Below are positions 1-6,798 of a DNA stretch of 18,490 nucleotides, one piece after another (the stretch's first letter is position 1; every line of letters begins with the position of its first letter). Where the stretch lies: positions 1 through 18,490 of the forward strand of contig JAQVIB010000009.1 in the NCBI GenBank assembly GCA_028695945.1. Direction: 5' to 3'. Made by a program: the position numbers and the translations under genes. Source of the DNA: Lachnospiraceae bacterium. Lineage in GTDB: Bacteria; Bacillota; Clostridia; Lachnospirales; Anaerotignaceae. The notes below the pieces were generated by a model. That model saw only the letters and a program-made list of their open reading frames with translations, did no database searches and was not told the origin of the DNA.

Positions 1-1148
1 TTATCTACCTTTTTGCAGGTGCTTTTGCCGTTGTAGCTAAATCTATGGGTGGTGTAGATGCAACTGTTAACTTGGGACTATCAGTTATACCAGCACAGTA
101 CATAACAGCAGGCATGTTTGTAATTGCATCTTTCCTTGCTGTTTCAACAGGTTCATCAATGGGTACAATTGGAACAATTGGCCCTATTGCCATTGCAACT
201 GCAGATAAAGCAGGCCTTAGCCTTACTCTTATGGTTGCAGCTGTAGTTGGTGGTGCAATGTTCGGCGATAACCTTTCAATAATTTCCGATACAACTATAG
301 CAGCCACAAGAACACAGGGCTGCGAAATGAGAGATAAATTTAAGGTTAACTTTTTTATTGCACTTCCTGCGGCAGTTCTTACTTTTATACTTCTGCTTTT
401 TTTGGGCAGACCTGAAACTATAGTACCAGTTGAGGCATTAGAATTTAACTTTATTAAAGTTCTTCCTTATGTCTTTGTACTTGTAATGGCAGTAATTGGC
501 TTTAATGTATTCCTTACATTAGGCTCAGGTGTTATTATTGCTGGTATAATAGGCATAGCTTATGGAGATATAACCCCTCTAGGTTTTGCACAAAATGTAT
601 ATGGCGGCTTTACAGGTATGACAGAAATTTTTCTTCTTTCATTATTCACAGGCGGTCTTGCACATATGGTTACTAAAAATGGTGGGCTTCAGTGGGTTCT
701 TGAAAAAATACAAGGTCTCATTAAAGGTAAACGCTCAGCAGAAATTGGTATTGCGGCAATAGCCTCTGTAGCAGATATGGCAACAGCAAATAATACCATT
801 GCTATTATCATAACAGGCCCTATCGCAAAAGGAATCTGTGAAAAATTTGAGGTTGACCCAAGAAGAAGCGCTTCTCTTTTGGATATTTGGACTTGTATTT
901 TCCAAGGCTTTATCCCTTACGGTGCACAGATTCTTCTTGCATGCAGCCTTACAGCAGGTGTTGCAAGTCCAATAAGCCCGTTAGACCTTTTCCCATTATT
1001 ATGGTACCAACAGCTTCTTGCAGTATTTACAATCATTTCTCTCTTCGTTCCTTTTGCTGATGGTGTTATTAAAAAACGCCCTTGGAACTTTAAAGAATGG
1101 AAAGCTGAAGATGCATCTTTAAATAAGTCAGCTGGTACAGGACTTTAA
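1..1148 (+). CDS. Na+/H+ antiporter, NhaC family (C-terminal part, cut by the window edge)
   Basis: The frame is open from the left edge, with codons starting at base 3, and ends at TAA 1146-1148. About 381 residues are visible, so only the N-terminal part is missing; the first internal ATG at 45 is not the real start. The protein is a chain of hydrophobic segments with the small-residue signature of the NhaC-type antiporters. A run of G, S and T residues around STGSSMGTIGTIGP is followed by GDNLSIISDTTIAATRTQGC, a hallmark stretch of this family, and later by ADMATANNTIAIIITGPIAK. By family, it sits in the cytoplasmic membrane and exchanges Na+ for H+, or in some members an organic acid or amine with ion coupling. 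The substrate cannot be told from sequence. It converges on a LysR-type gene and shares a hairpin terminator with it. Confidence 0.9.
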   Translation, partial: IYLFAGAFAVVAKSMGGVDATVNLGLSVIPAQYITAGMFVIASFLAVSTGSSMGTIGTIGPIAIATADKAGLSLTLMVAAVVGGAMFGDNLSIISDTTIAATRTQGCEMRDKFKVNFFIALPAAVLTFILLLFLGRPETIVPVEALEFNFIKVLPYVFVLVMAVIGFNVFLTLGSGVIIAGIIGIAYGDITPLGFAQNVYGGFTGMTEIFLLSLFTGGLAHMVTKNGGLQWVLEKIQGLIKGKRSAEIGIAAIASVADMATANNTIAIIITGPIAKGICEKFEVDPRRSASLLDIWTCIFQGFIPYGAQILLACSLTAGVASPISPLDLFPLLWYQQLLAVFTIISLFVPFADGVIKKRPWNFKEWKAEDASLNKSAGTGL

Positions 1149-1169
1149 ACTAAAAATGTTTATTATACA

Positions 1170-1206
1170 AAAGAGGTACACTTGAAAAATATAAGTGTAC
1201 CTCTTT
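1170..1206. terminator. Bidirectional hairpin terminator between NhaC-type and LysR-type genes
   Basis: A perfect 14-bp inverted repeat (arms 1170-1183 and 1193-1206, 9-nt loop) lies 21 bases after the antiporter stop and 28 bases from the LysR-type stop. The flanks are T-rich on the plus strand (ACGTTTATTAT), and partly T-rich on the minus strand. Its position between convergent genes fits an intrinsic terminator used from both sides. Confidence 0.8.
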
Positions 1207-1234
1207 ACGTTTATTATACTTTATAACCATACGG

Positions 1235-2155
1235 CTATGCCATTTCCTTTATTCCCTTTTCTAATAGCTTGATAAATTCCTCTGCCTTAGGACTTATATT
1301 TAAATCTTTTATTTTAATCCACCCAAACCTCATAAAATCTAAATCATCTTTTATTGGTATAGATTTTAGCTCCGAAGGGCAGTATCCTTCTGGCAAAAGC
1401 CCACTGCCTGTAGAAAAAGCATCACTGTGAGACATTATGTTATAAGCAGTGGCACGGTCATTAACGTAAATTATTTTTTTAAACTCATTTGGTCCAGATA
1501 ACACAACCTCCTCAGAAAAATTAAAAGAGGTGTTATTTTTCTTTGCAAAAACCACATATGGGTATTCTGTAAGTTCTCTTACAGAAATTTCTTCACTTCC
1601 AGCAAGAGGATGCGTTTTTCTTAAAAACACATGTGGTCTTATTCTCTTAATTTCCTTAAATTCCAATTCATTGGAATTAAGTACGCGGTTCATAAATTTT
1701 TCTGTCATATCCGAAAGAAAAATTATTCCTATATCACTTTTGCGTTCCGATACATCTTCAATTACTTTATCCATGTCTGTTTCTTTAAAGGAGAATTCGT
1801 ACCCTGATATCTCTTGATGCTTTAAAAACTCCACAAATGCCTTTGCACAAAACGGATACCTTTGTGCCGATATACTAAGCCTTACACTTTCTTCGCTGTT
1901 ACGGTCGGAATAAAATCTTTCTATCTTACGCTGTTGCTCCAGTATTGGTCTAATTCTGGTTAGAAATTCTTGCCCATCCTCTGTAAGTGTTATCCCTCTG
2001 TTGCTGCGTATAAAAATTTGTATGCCAATTTCCTCTTCCAATTCTCGTATTGAGCTTGAAAGACTGCTTTGTGACACAAAAAGGTTTTGTGCCGCCTTAT
2101 TTATAGAACCGCAATTATAAATTTCAGAAATATAATTTAGCTGTAAAAATGTCAT
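1235..2155 (-). CDS. LysR-family transcriptional regulator
   Basis: This 306-residue protein has the usual LysR length and order. Residues 1-60 form an N-terminal winged helix-turn-helix; SINKAAQNLFVSQSSLSSSI is the typical recognition region, followed by LEEEIGIQIFIRSNRG and LTEDG. From about residue 88 to the end lies a periplasmic-binding-like effector domain. By family it is a cytoplasmic tetrameric DNA-binding regulator that responds to a small ligand. The ligand cannot be inferred, and no divergently transcribed target is present: the left neighbour is convergent and the right neighbour is co-directional and upstream. ATG 2153-2155 follows a G-rich ribosome binding site (GGGGG, about 7 bases upstream). 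It may autoregulate from its own extended -10 promoter. Confidence 0.9.
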   Translation of the reverse strand: MTFLQLNYISEIYNCGSINKAAQNLFVSQSSLSSSIRELEEEIGIQIFIRSNRGITLTEDGQEFLTRIRPILEQQRKIERFYSDRNSEESVRLSISAQRYPFCAKAFVEFLKHQEISGYEFSFKETDMDKVIEDVSERKSDIGIIFLSDMTEKFMNRVLNSNELEFKEIKRIRPHVFLRKTHPLAGSEEISVRELTEYPYVVFAKKNNTSFNFSEEVVLSGPNEFKKIIYVNDRATAYNIMSHSDAFSTGSGLLPEGYCPSELKSIPIKDDLDFMRFGWIKIKDLNISPKAEEFIKLLEKGIKEMA

Positions 2156-2196
2156 ACCTTTTCCCCCAACTAGATTCCAACACGTACATATTTTTT

Positions 2197-2205
2197 ATTA
2201 TACCA
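2197..2205 (-). promoter_or_regulatory. Extended -10 promoter of the LysR-type gene
   Basis: On the minus strand, TGGTATAAT (the -10 hexamer at 2197-2202, the TG at 2204-2205) lies about 42 bases before the LysR-type ATG. No good -35 hexamer is visible, which is common for extended -10 promoters. Confidence 0.55.
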
Positions 2206-2270
2206 CACTGTTAAAAGGTTTTTCATGTATAATATCAAATACATTAAGCGGGCATATATAAATCATCTTT

Positions 2271-3506
2271 CTATTTTGACTTTTCCCAATAGCACATTTC
2301 AGGGGTACTTTTTTTAGGTGCAATATAGTTCTCTTTTTTCAGGTATATAAATCCACAAACTATTACCGTTAAAGGAATAGTAAGTAATATTGCTAAACTA
2401 CCTGTAAGTGCCTGTAAAAGTTCCGTTATAATTATTTCTCTGTTTAGCAAGTGCATCATAGAACTTGAATAAGTTATAAGCAACATAAAGCTTGCCATAG
2501 AACTTCCAATGTACGCAAGTACAAGTGTGTTTGCCATTGTGCCCATAATGTCCCGCCCTATACGCATACCACTTTTAAACAACTTTTTGAAAGTTATATT
2601 AGGAACATGTTGGCAAATTTCCCAAAGTGATGACGCAATATCCATAGCAACATCCATAATAGCACCCATTGCACCAATGGTAATTGCCGCAAAAATAATG
2701 GCTGTAAGGTCAATTGGTTTATCTGGGTTAAGCATAGACAAATATATTGAATGCTCGTCCACAAACCCTGTAAGATTTAAGATATTGCTCATAGTACTTG
2801 TAGTAATTGCCGAAAAAACAGTACCTGACATACACCCAATAATAGTAGCTAATGTTTTTCTGCTTGCACCACTCACTAACATCAGCGTCATAACAATTGT
2901 ATAAATACAAGTAATAGATACCCAAATATATACATTATACCCATTCATAACAGATGGAACGAAAACAAAAAATATAAATAAGAATGTAAGACATAAAGAA
3001 AGTAGTGTATTAACACCCTTTCCACGACCAATAATTAAAATTAGAGCCGCAAAAACTAACCCTAAAACAACAATTTTGTTAAAACGGTAATAATCTACGA
3101 AGTTCCATACGGAACTTGAGACCACTAGGGAATCCCCATTATATAGCATAACATCATCACCAACTTCTACTTCCTTAAGAAAATTACTGCTTGCATATAT
3201 ATCGTCTAAAGCCTGTTCTGCTGTAAAAATTTCACCTGCATGCACACCATTCTCTATTTTGCAACTAAATGTAATTGTATGGCTTGTAAAAGTTTCAGTT
3301 CCACCAAATGATTGCTCCTGAGATGAATCGTCTATAATCTCAACAACTTTTCCCCTAACATTCATTCCGCCAGAATCACTAAAGAGCTGAAAATCTTTTG
3401 TTACTATGGTGTTACCAACCCATAATGCTATTATAGACAAAATCACAACAGCAAACCATACAACAGCTTTATTTTTACCATTTTTACTTCCTGAATTATC
3501 TGCCAC
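2271..3506 (-). CDS. YibE/F-family polytopic membrane protein
   Basis: The protein has 411 residues with the architecture of fused YibE/F-like proteins of Firmicutes. There is one membrane segment near the N terminus (about residues 14-32), then an extracytoplasmic beta-rich domain (about 45-135), then roughly seven further hydrophobic segments. The most conserved stretch is GAIMDVAMDIASSLWEI, in a region rich in small residues. The molecular function of the family is not established, so none is assigned here. The open frame reaches a TTG at 3530, but GTG 3504-3506 is the better start because AAGGAG (3517-3522) lies 10 bases upstream of it and inside the longer reading. It has its own promoter, with a 14-base palindrome near the predicted transcript start. 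Confidence 0.82.
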   Translation of the reverse strand: MADNSGSKNGKNKAVVWFAVVILSIIALWVGNTIVTKDFQLFSDSGGMNVRGKVVEIIDDSSQEQSFGGTETFTSHTITFSCKIENGVHAGEIFTAEQALDDIYASSNFLKEVEVGDDVMLYNGDSLVVSSSVWNFVDYYRFNKIVVLGLVFAALILIIGRGKGVNTLLSLCLTFLFIFFVFVPSVMNGYNVYIWVSITCIYTIVMTLMLVSGASRKTLATIIGCMSGTVFSAITTSTMSNILNLTGFVDEHSIYLSMLNPDKPIDLTAIIFAAITIGAMGAIMDVAMDIASSLWEICQHVPNITFKKLFKSGMRIGRDIMGTMANTLVLAYIGSSMASFMLLITYSSSMMHLLNREIIITELLQALTGSLAILLTIPLTVIVCGFIYLKKENYIAPKKSTPEMCYWEKSK

Positions 3507-3542
3507 TTTAACTTCACTCCTTAAAACCAATAATTAAATAAT

Positions 3543-3591
3543 CAGGTAATAACCTGCACATAATTATATCACTAAGAAGAAAAAAATGTAA
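3543..3591 (-). promoter_or_regulatory. Promoter of the YibE/F gene with a palindromic site at the predicted start
   Basis: On the minus strand, TTACAT (3586-3591), a 17-base spacer and TATAAT (3563-3568) preceded by TG (an extended -10) form a good vegetative-type promoter. Six bases after the -10 is the perfect dyad CAGGT-TATT-ACCTG (3543-3556), which would cover the transcription start and could be a repressor site. The operator role is inference. Confidence 0.55.
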
Positions 3592-3607
3592 TTATAAAAC
3601 AAAAATA

Positions 3608-3640
3608 CACCTAATATCAATTTTAAATTGGTATTAGGTG
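3608..3640 (-). terminator. Intrinsic terminator of glutamine synthetase III
   Basis: An inverted repeat of 16 positions per arm with a single G:U pair and a very short loop is followed on the minus strand by TATTTTTGTTTT. It lies about 78 bases after the synthetase stop codon. Confidence 0.85.
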
Positions 3641-3717
3641 CGTAATCATAAAATATTTACATTTATCTTTTAGTTTTTATTATTATTTGCGATATTGAAA
3701 CTTAAATATGTCTCTTA

Positions 3718-5820
3718 TTATACGTAAAACAACAAATCTCCGTAAGTTGGAATTGGCCATTTCTTTTCATCTACAAGCATTTCAAGTTTGTCAGCAGGAA
3801 CTCTTAAAGCTTCCATAGCTGGAAAAACCTTATACCTAAATTCATGTGCCTGTTGTGTTATAACCTCAATTTTGCTTACCTCATCAAGTACAGTACGCAA
3901 CGTTTCAAGTGCTTCATCCATAGCATTTAGTTGGCTTGTGATTTCCTTCAAAAGTTTAGTTGATGCAGTTGCATCTACACCAGCCTCTTTCAGGGCAATA
4001 ACAGTATCTGCAAGCTCTTTAGTATAGCTAATAACTGCAGGTCTAATCTGTTTAAGTACCATTTCAATCATAGTTCTTGCTTCAATATTAATTTGCTTTG
4101 TGTATTCTTCATAAAGTATGTCAGCTCTTGAATTACACTCTGCCTTTGTAAGTACATGGTGTTTTTCAAAAAGCTTAACTGCCTTTTCACTTTTAATTGC
4201 AGGTATTGCATCAACCATACAGTTAATGTTTGGTAACCCTCTTCTTTCTGCTTCTTCTACCCACTCGTCAGAATATCCGTTGCCGTTAAACACAATTCTT
4301 TTATGTTGCTTAACAGTTTCTCTTATAAGTTCCATAGCCTCTTTTTCAAAGTCATCTGCACCCTCAAGCTTATCAGCAAACTCTTCAAGTACATCTGCAA
4401 CAACGGTGTTTAATATATAATTTGGGCAAGCAATAGAATCGCTAGAGCCTAACATTCTAAATTCAAATTTGTTTCCTGTAAAGGCAAAAGGAGAAGTTCT
4501 GTTTCTGTCCGTAGCATCCTTTTTAAGTGAAGGCATTGTGCTTACACCAATGCTCATTTCCCCGCCCTGAATACTGTTGTTCAGCTCACCACACTCAATT
4601 TGCTCCAAAATATCCTCAAGCTGGTCGCCAAGGAAGATTGAAATAATTGCAGGTGGTGCTTCGTTTGCACCAAGACGATGGTCGTTGCCTGGGTTTGCCG
4701 CAGAAATACGCAAAAGGTCGGCATGAACGTCTACCGCCTTAATAACTGCAACAAGGAAAAGTAAAAACTTAAGGTTTCTGTGTGGATTTTTACCTGGTTC
4801 TAAAAGATTTTGTCCTCCATCAGTAGAAATTGACCAGTTGTTGTGCTTGCCAGAACCATTAACACCAGAAAATGGCTTTTCGTGTAATAGGCATACAAGG
4901 TCAAAATGGCTTGCAATACGTTTCATCGCTTCCATTATCAACTGGTTGTGGTCTGTTGCTGTATTTGTGTCTGTGTATATAGGGGCAAGCTCATGCTGGC
5001 ATGGAGCAACTTCGTTATGTTGTGTTTTAGCTGAAATTCCAAGCTTCCAAAGTTCTCTGTTTAACTCGTGCATGTAGCAGGAAACATTCTCACGAATAGT
5101 TCCGTAGTAATGGTCGTCAAGCTCTTGCCCTTTTGGAGGTAATGCACCAAAAAGAGTACGTCCAGTAAAAATAAGGTCTTTTCTTTTTTTGTACATTTGC
5201 TTATCAATAAGGAAGTATTCCTGCTCTGGCCCTACAGATGTAATAATTCTTTGAGTTTGTTTGTCGCCAAAAAGTCTTAGAACACGAATAGCTTGTGTAT
5301 TTATAGCCTCCATAGAACGAAGAAGAGGAGTCTTTTTGTCTAATGCTTCACCAGTGTATGAACAAAACGCAGTAGGAATACAAAGTGTTAACCCAGATGC
5401 ATCTTCCTTTAAAAATGCCGGTGATGTACAATCCCATGCAGTGTAACCTCTTGCCTCAAATGTTGCACGAAGTCCGCCAGAAGGAAAACTAGATGCATCA
5501 GACTCACCACGAATAAGCTCCTTGCCGCTAAACTCTGCAATCGCCTTGCCATCACCAACAGGTGTTAAAAAAGCTTCATGCTTTTCAGCAGTAATACCCG
5601 TCATAGGCTGAAACCAATGTGTGTAGTGTGTTGCACCTCTTTCAATTGCCCAGTCTTTCATGGCATTTGCCACAACTTCGGCTACATATGCTGTAAGAGA
5701 TTCTCCATTTTTAATAGTCTTTTTAAGCTCGGCATAAACCTTTTTAGGTAAACGCTCTGTCATTACCGCATCGTTAAATACGTTAATACCATAAATTTCA
5801 GATAACGCTATCTTTTCCAT
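3718..5820 (-). CDS. glnN: Glutamine synthetase type III
   Basis: The protein makes glutamine from glutamate, ammonia and ATP in the cytoplasm, the central ammonia-assimilating step. At 700 residues it is of type III, well above the ~450 residues of types I/II. The N-terminal type III domain includes THWFQPMTG (about residues 67-75) and EFSGKELIRGESDASSFPSGG. The catalytic core shows GPEQEYF (197-203, metal-binding glutamates), HNEVAPCQHE (268-277), NGSGKHNNWS (321-330, glutamate/ATP site) and NRTSPFAFTGNKFEFRMLG (arginine and metal ligands). A long, partly helical C-terminal region is typical of the family. ATG 5818-5820 follows AGAGAGG. The gene stands alone, with its own terminator at 3608-3640 and a leader containing a terminator-like hairpin, which suggests control by premature termination. 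No PII or ammonium transporter gene is nearby. Confidence 0.97.
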   Translation of the reverse strand: MEKIALSEIYGINVFNDAVMTERLPKKVYAELKKTIKNGESLTAYVAEVVANAMKDWAIERGATHYTHWFQPMTGITAEKHEAFLTPVGDGKAIAEFSGKELIRGESDASSFPSGGLRATFEARGYTAWDCTSPAFLKEDASGLTLCIPTAFCSYTGEALDKKTPLLRSMEAINTQAIRVLRLFGDKQTQRIITSVGPEQEYFLIDKQMYKKRKDLIFTGRTLFGALPPKGQELDDHYYGTIRENVSCYMHELNRELWKLGISAKTQHNEVAPCQHELAPIYTDTNTATDHNQLIMEAMKRIASHFDLVCLLHEKPFSGVNGSGKHNNWSISTDGGQNLLEPGKNPHRNLKFLLFLVAVIKAVDVHADLLRISAANPGNDHRLGANEAPPAIISIFLGDQLEDILEQIECGELNNSIQGGEMSIGVSTMPSLKKDATDRNRTSPFAFTGNKFEFRMLGSSDSIACPNYILNTVVADVLEEFADKLEGADDFEKEAMELIRETVKQHKRIVFNGNGYSDEWVEEAERRGLPNINCMVDAIPAIKSEKAVKLFEKHHVLTKAECNSRADILYEEYTKQINIEARTMIEMVLKQIRPAVISYTKELADTVIALKEAGVDATASTKLLKEITSQLNAMDEALETLRTVLDEVSKIEVITQQAHEFRYKVFPAMEALRVPADKLEMLVDEKKWPIPTYGDLLFYV

Positions 5821-5876
5821 AATCCACGTTCCTCTCTATAATAATAACATTAAGTTATTTTCTAAAATAAATAAAT

Positions 5877-5910
5877 AAAACGTCCACTCATTAACAAGCT
5901 GTGAACGTCT
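5877..5910 (-). terminator. Terminator-like hairpin in the glnN leader, possible attenuator
   Basis: On the minus strand a 10-bp stem (5901-5910 with 5878-5887, two G:U pairs, 13-nt loop) is followed by TTTTATTTATTTATTTT. It lies about 57 bases upstream of the glnN ATG and about 100 bases downstream of the HAD gene stop. It could end the HAD transcript or act as an attenuator in the glnN leader. No good promoter fits between it and the ATG, which favours the attenuator reading. Confidence 0.5.
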
Positions 5911-5935
5911 AATTCAAACAAAACTCTACCTATAT

Positions 5936-5974
5936 TTAGTACCATATTTGAGGGTAAAATGCAATAGTTTTACC
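5936..5974 (-). promoter_or_regulatory. Weak glnN promoter candidate overlapped by an inverted repeat
   Basis: The dyad GGTAAAA-N8-TTTTACC (arms 5953-5959 and 5968-5974) is perfect over 7 bp. A poor promoter, TTGCAT (5959-5964), 17 bases, TACTAA (5936-5941), overlaps it on the minus strand. The arrangement would suit a regulator that blocks or assists polymerase. The -10 match is weak, so this is tentative. Confidence 0.3.
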
Positions 5975-6010
5975 TAATGTTTTTATATCTTCTCTAAAAG
6001 TGACATACTG

Positions 6011-6664
6011 TTAAAATAGTTCATCCACCTCTTTGGCAGTATCCACAATAATAAGTGCTCCACACTGGGTAAGTTCTTCCCTGTCACCATATCCATATGT
6101 AACACCAATGGTTTTTATTCCTGCACCAAATGCACCATCAACATCAAAACGCCTATCACCAACCATAATAACACTATTTTTGTCTGTAATATCAAGCCTA
6201 TTAAGGCAATCCTCAATTACGAGGGTTTTGTTTACAATGCCCTTTTCCACATCTGTTCCACCAATATAATGAAAATACTTGTCCACATCATGGTGTTTAA
6301 GTATTTGCTTTGCATAATAATTAGGTTTGTTGGTTGCCAGTGCAAGCTTTTTCCCTTTTTCTCGAAGGTTTTCAAAAAGCTGCTTCATACCGTTATATAA
6401 TGTGCATTCCTTCCAACCTGTTTCCTTGTAATATTCATGATAATACTCTATGGTTTTGTTTGCAGTTTCCAAATCCATACCAAAGTGCTTTTGCAATGTA
6501 TTTATAATTGGCGGGCCAATAAATGGAAGAAAATCCTGCTCAGCTATTTCACTTAACCCCATCTTTGCGAAACTGTAGTTCATGGCATTCATTATGCCCT
6601 TCAAAGAATCAATAACCGTACCATCAAGGTCAAATAAAACAACTGAATAATCTAACTTTTTCAT
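6011..6664 (-). CDS. HAD-family phosphatase, phosphoglycolate phosphatase-like
   Basis: This 217-residue protein has all four motifs of the haloacid dehalogenase phosphatases. FDLDGT (11-16) carries the nucleophile D12 and acid/base D14; LALATNK (motif II, T111) and K146 (motif III candidate) follow; GDRRFD (169-174) holds the Mg2+-binding aspartates D170 and D174. The helical cap between residues about 18 and 95 places it with the Gph/PgmB subgroup. By family it hydrolyses a small phosphomonoester (phosphoglycolate, a sugar phosphate or pyrophosphate) in the cytoplasm, and the substrate cannot be fixed from sequence. ATG 6662-6664 follows AAGGAG at good spacing. The leader contains the long stem at 6687-6766. 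Confidence 0.9.
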   Translation of the reverse strand: MKKLDYSVVLFDLDGTVIDSLKGIMNAMNYSFAKMGLSEIAEQDFLPFIGPPIINTLQKHFGMDLETANKTIEYYHEYYKETGWKECTLYNGMKQLFENLREKGKKLALATNKPNYYAKQILKHHDVDKYFHYIGGTDVEKGIVNKTLVIEDCLNRLDITDKNSVIMVGDRRFDVDGAFGAGIKTIGVTYGYGDREELTQCGALIIVDTAKEVDELF

Positions 6665-6686
6665 GTTAATCTCCTTTTACAAATAT

Positions 6687-6771
6687 AGGATAAGACTAAT
6701 GCTCACTTTAAACCCAGGCTGTAAAGAAGCAGCAAAGTTTTATTTAGAGCCTTTTAGTCTTATCCTTTTTT
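6687..6771 (+). ncRNA. Possible small structured RNA (long closing stem, terminal T run)
   Basis: A perfect 13-bp stem (6687-6699 with 6754-6766) closes an interval with a further GCTC/GAGC helix (6701-6704, 6747-6750) and an AAAC/GTTT helix (6710-6713, 6737-6740). At the tip, CAGG (6715-6718) faces AGCAG (6728-6732) across a GUAA loop. A run of six T follows on the plus strand (6766-6771), as in an RNA with an intrinsic terminator. The tip resembles SRP RNA domain IV but is one base short. The plain hairpin GCTG/CAGC (6718-6721, 6730-6733) explains part of it equally well. No convincing plus-strand promoter is visible. On the minus strand the same stem lies between ftsH and the HAD gene, 22 bases before the HAD ATG, and could be a processing or attenuation structure. 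Confidence 0.3.
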
Positions 6772-6798
6772 AATTAATAACTCAGTCTAATAAGTATA

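Noticed and set aside
5877..5974. ANTAR-type tandem hairpin or GlnR box in the glnN leader
   Set aside because: I could not find two hairpins with A1/G4 hexaloops, nor a TGTNA-N7-TNACA site. Only a generic terminator-like stem and an unrelated dyad are visible.
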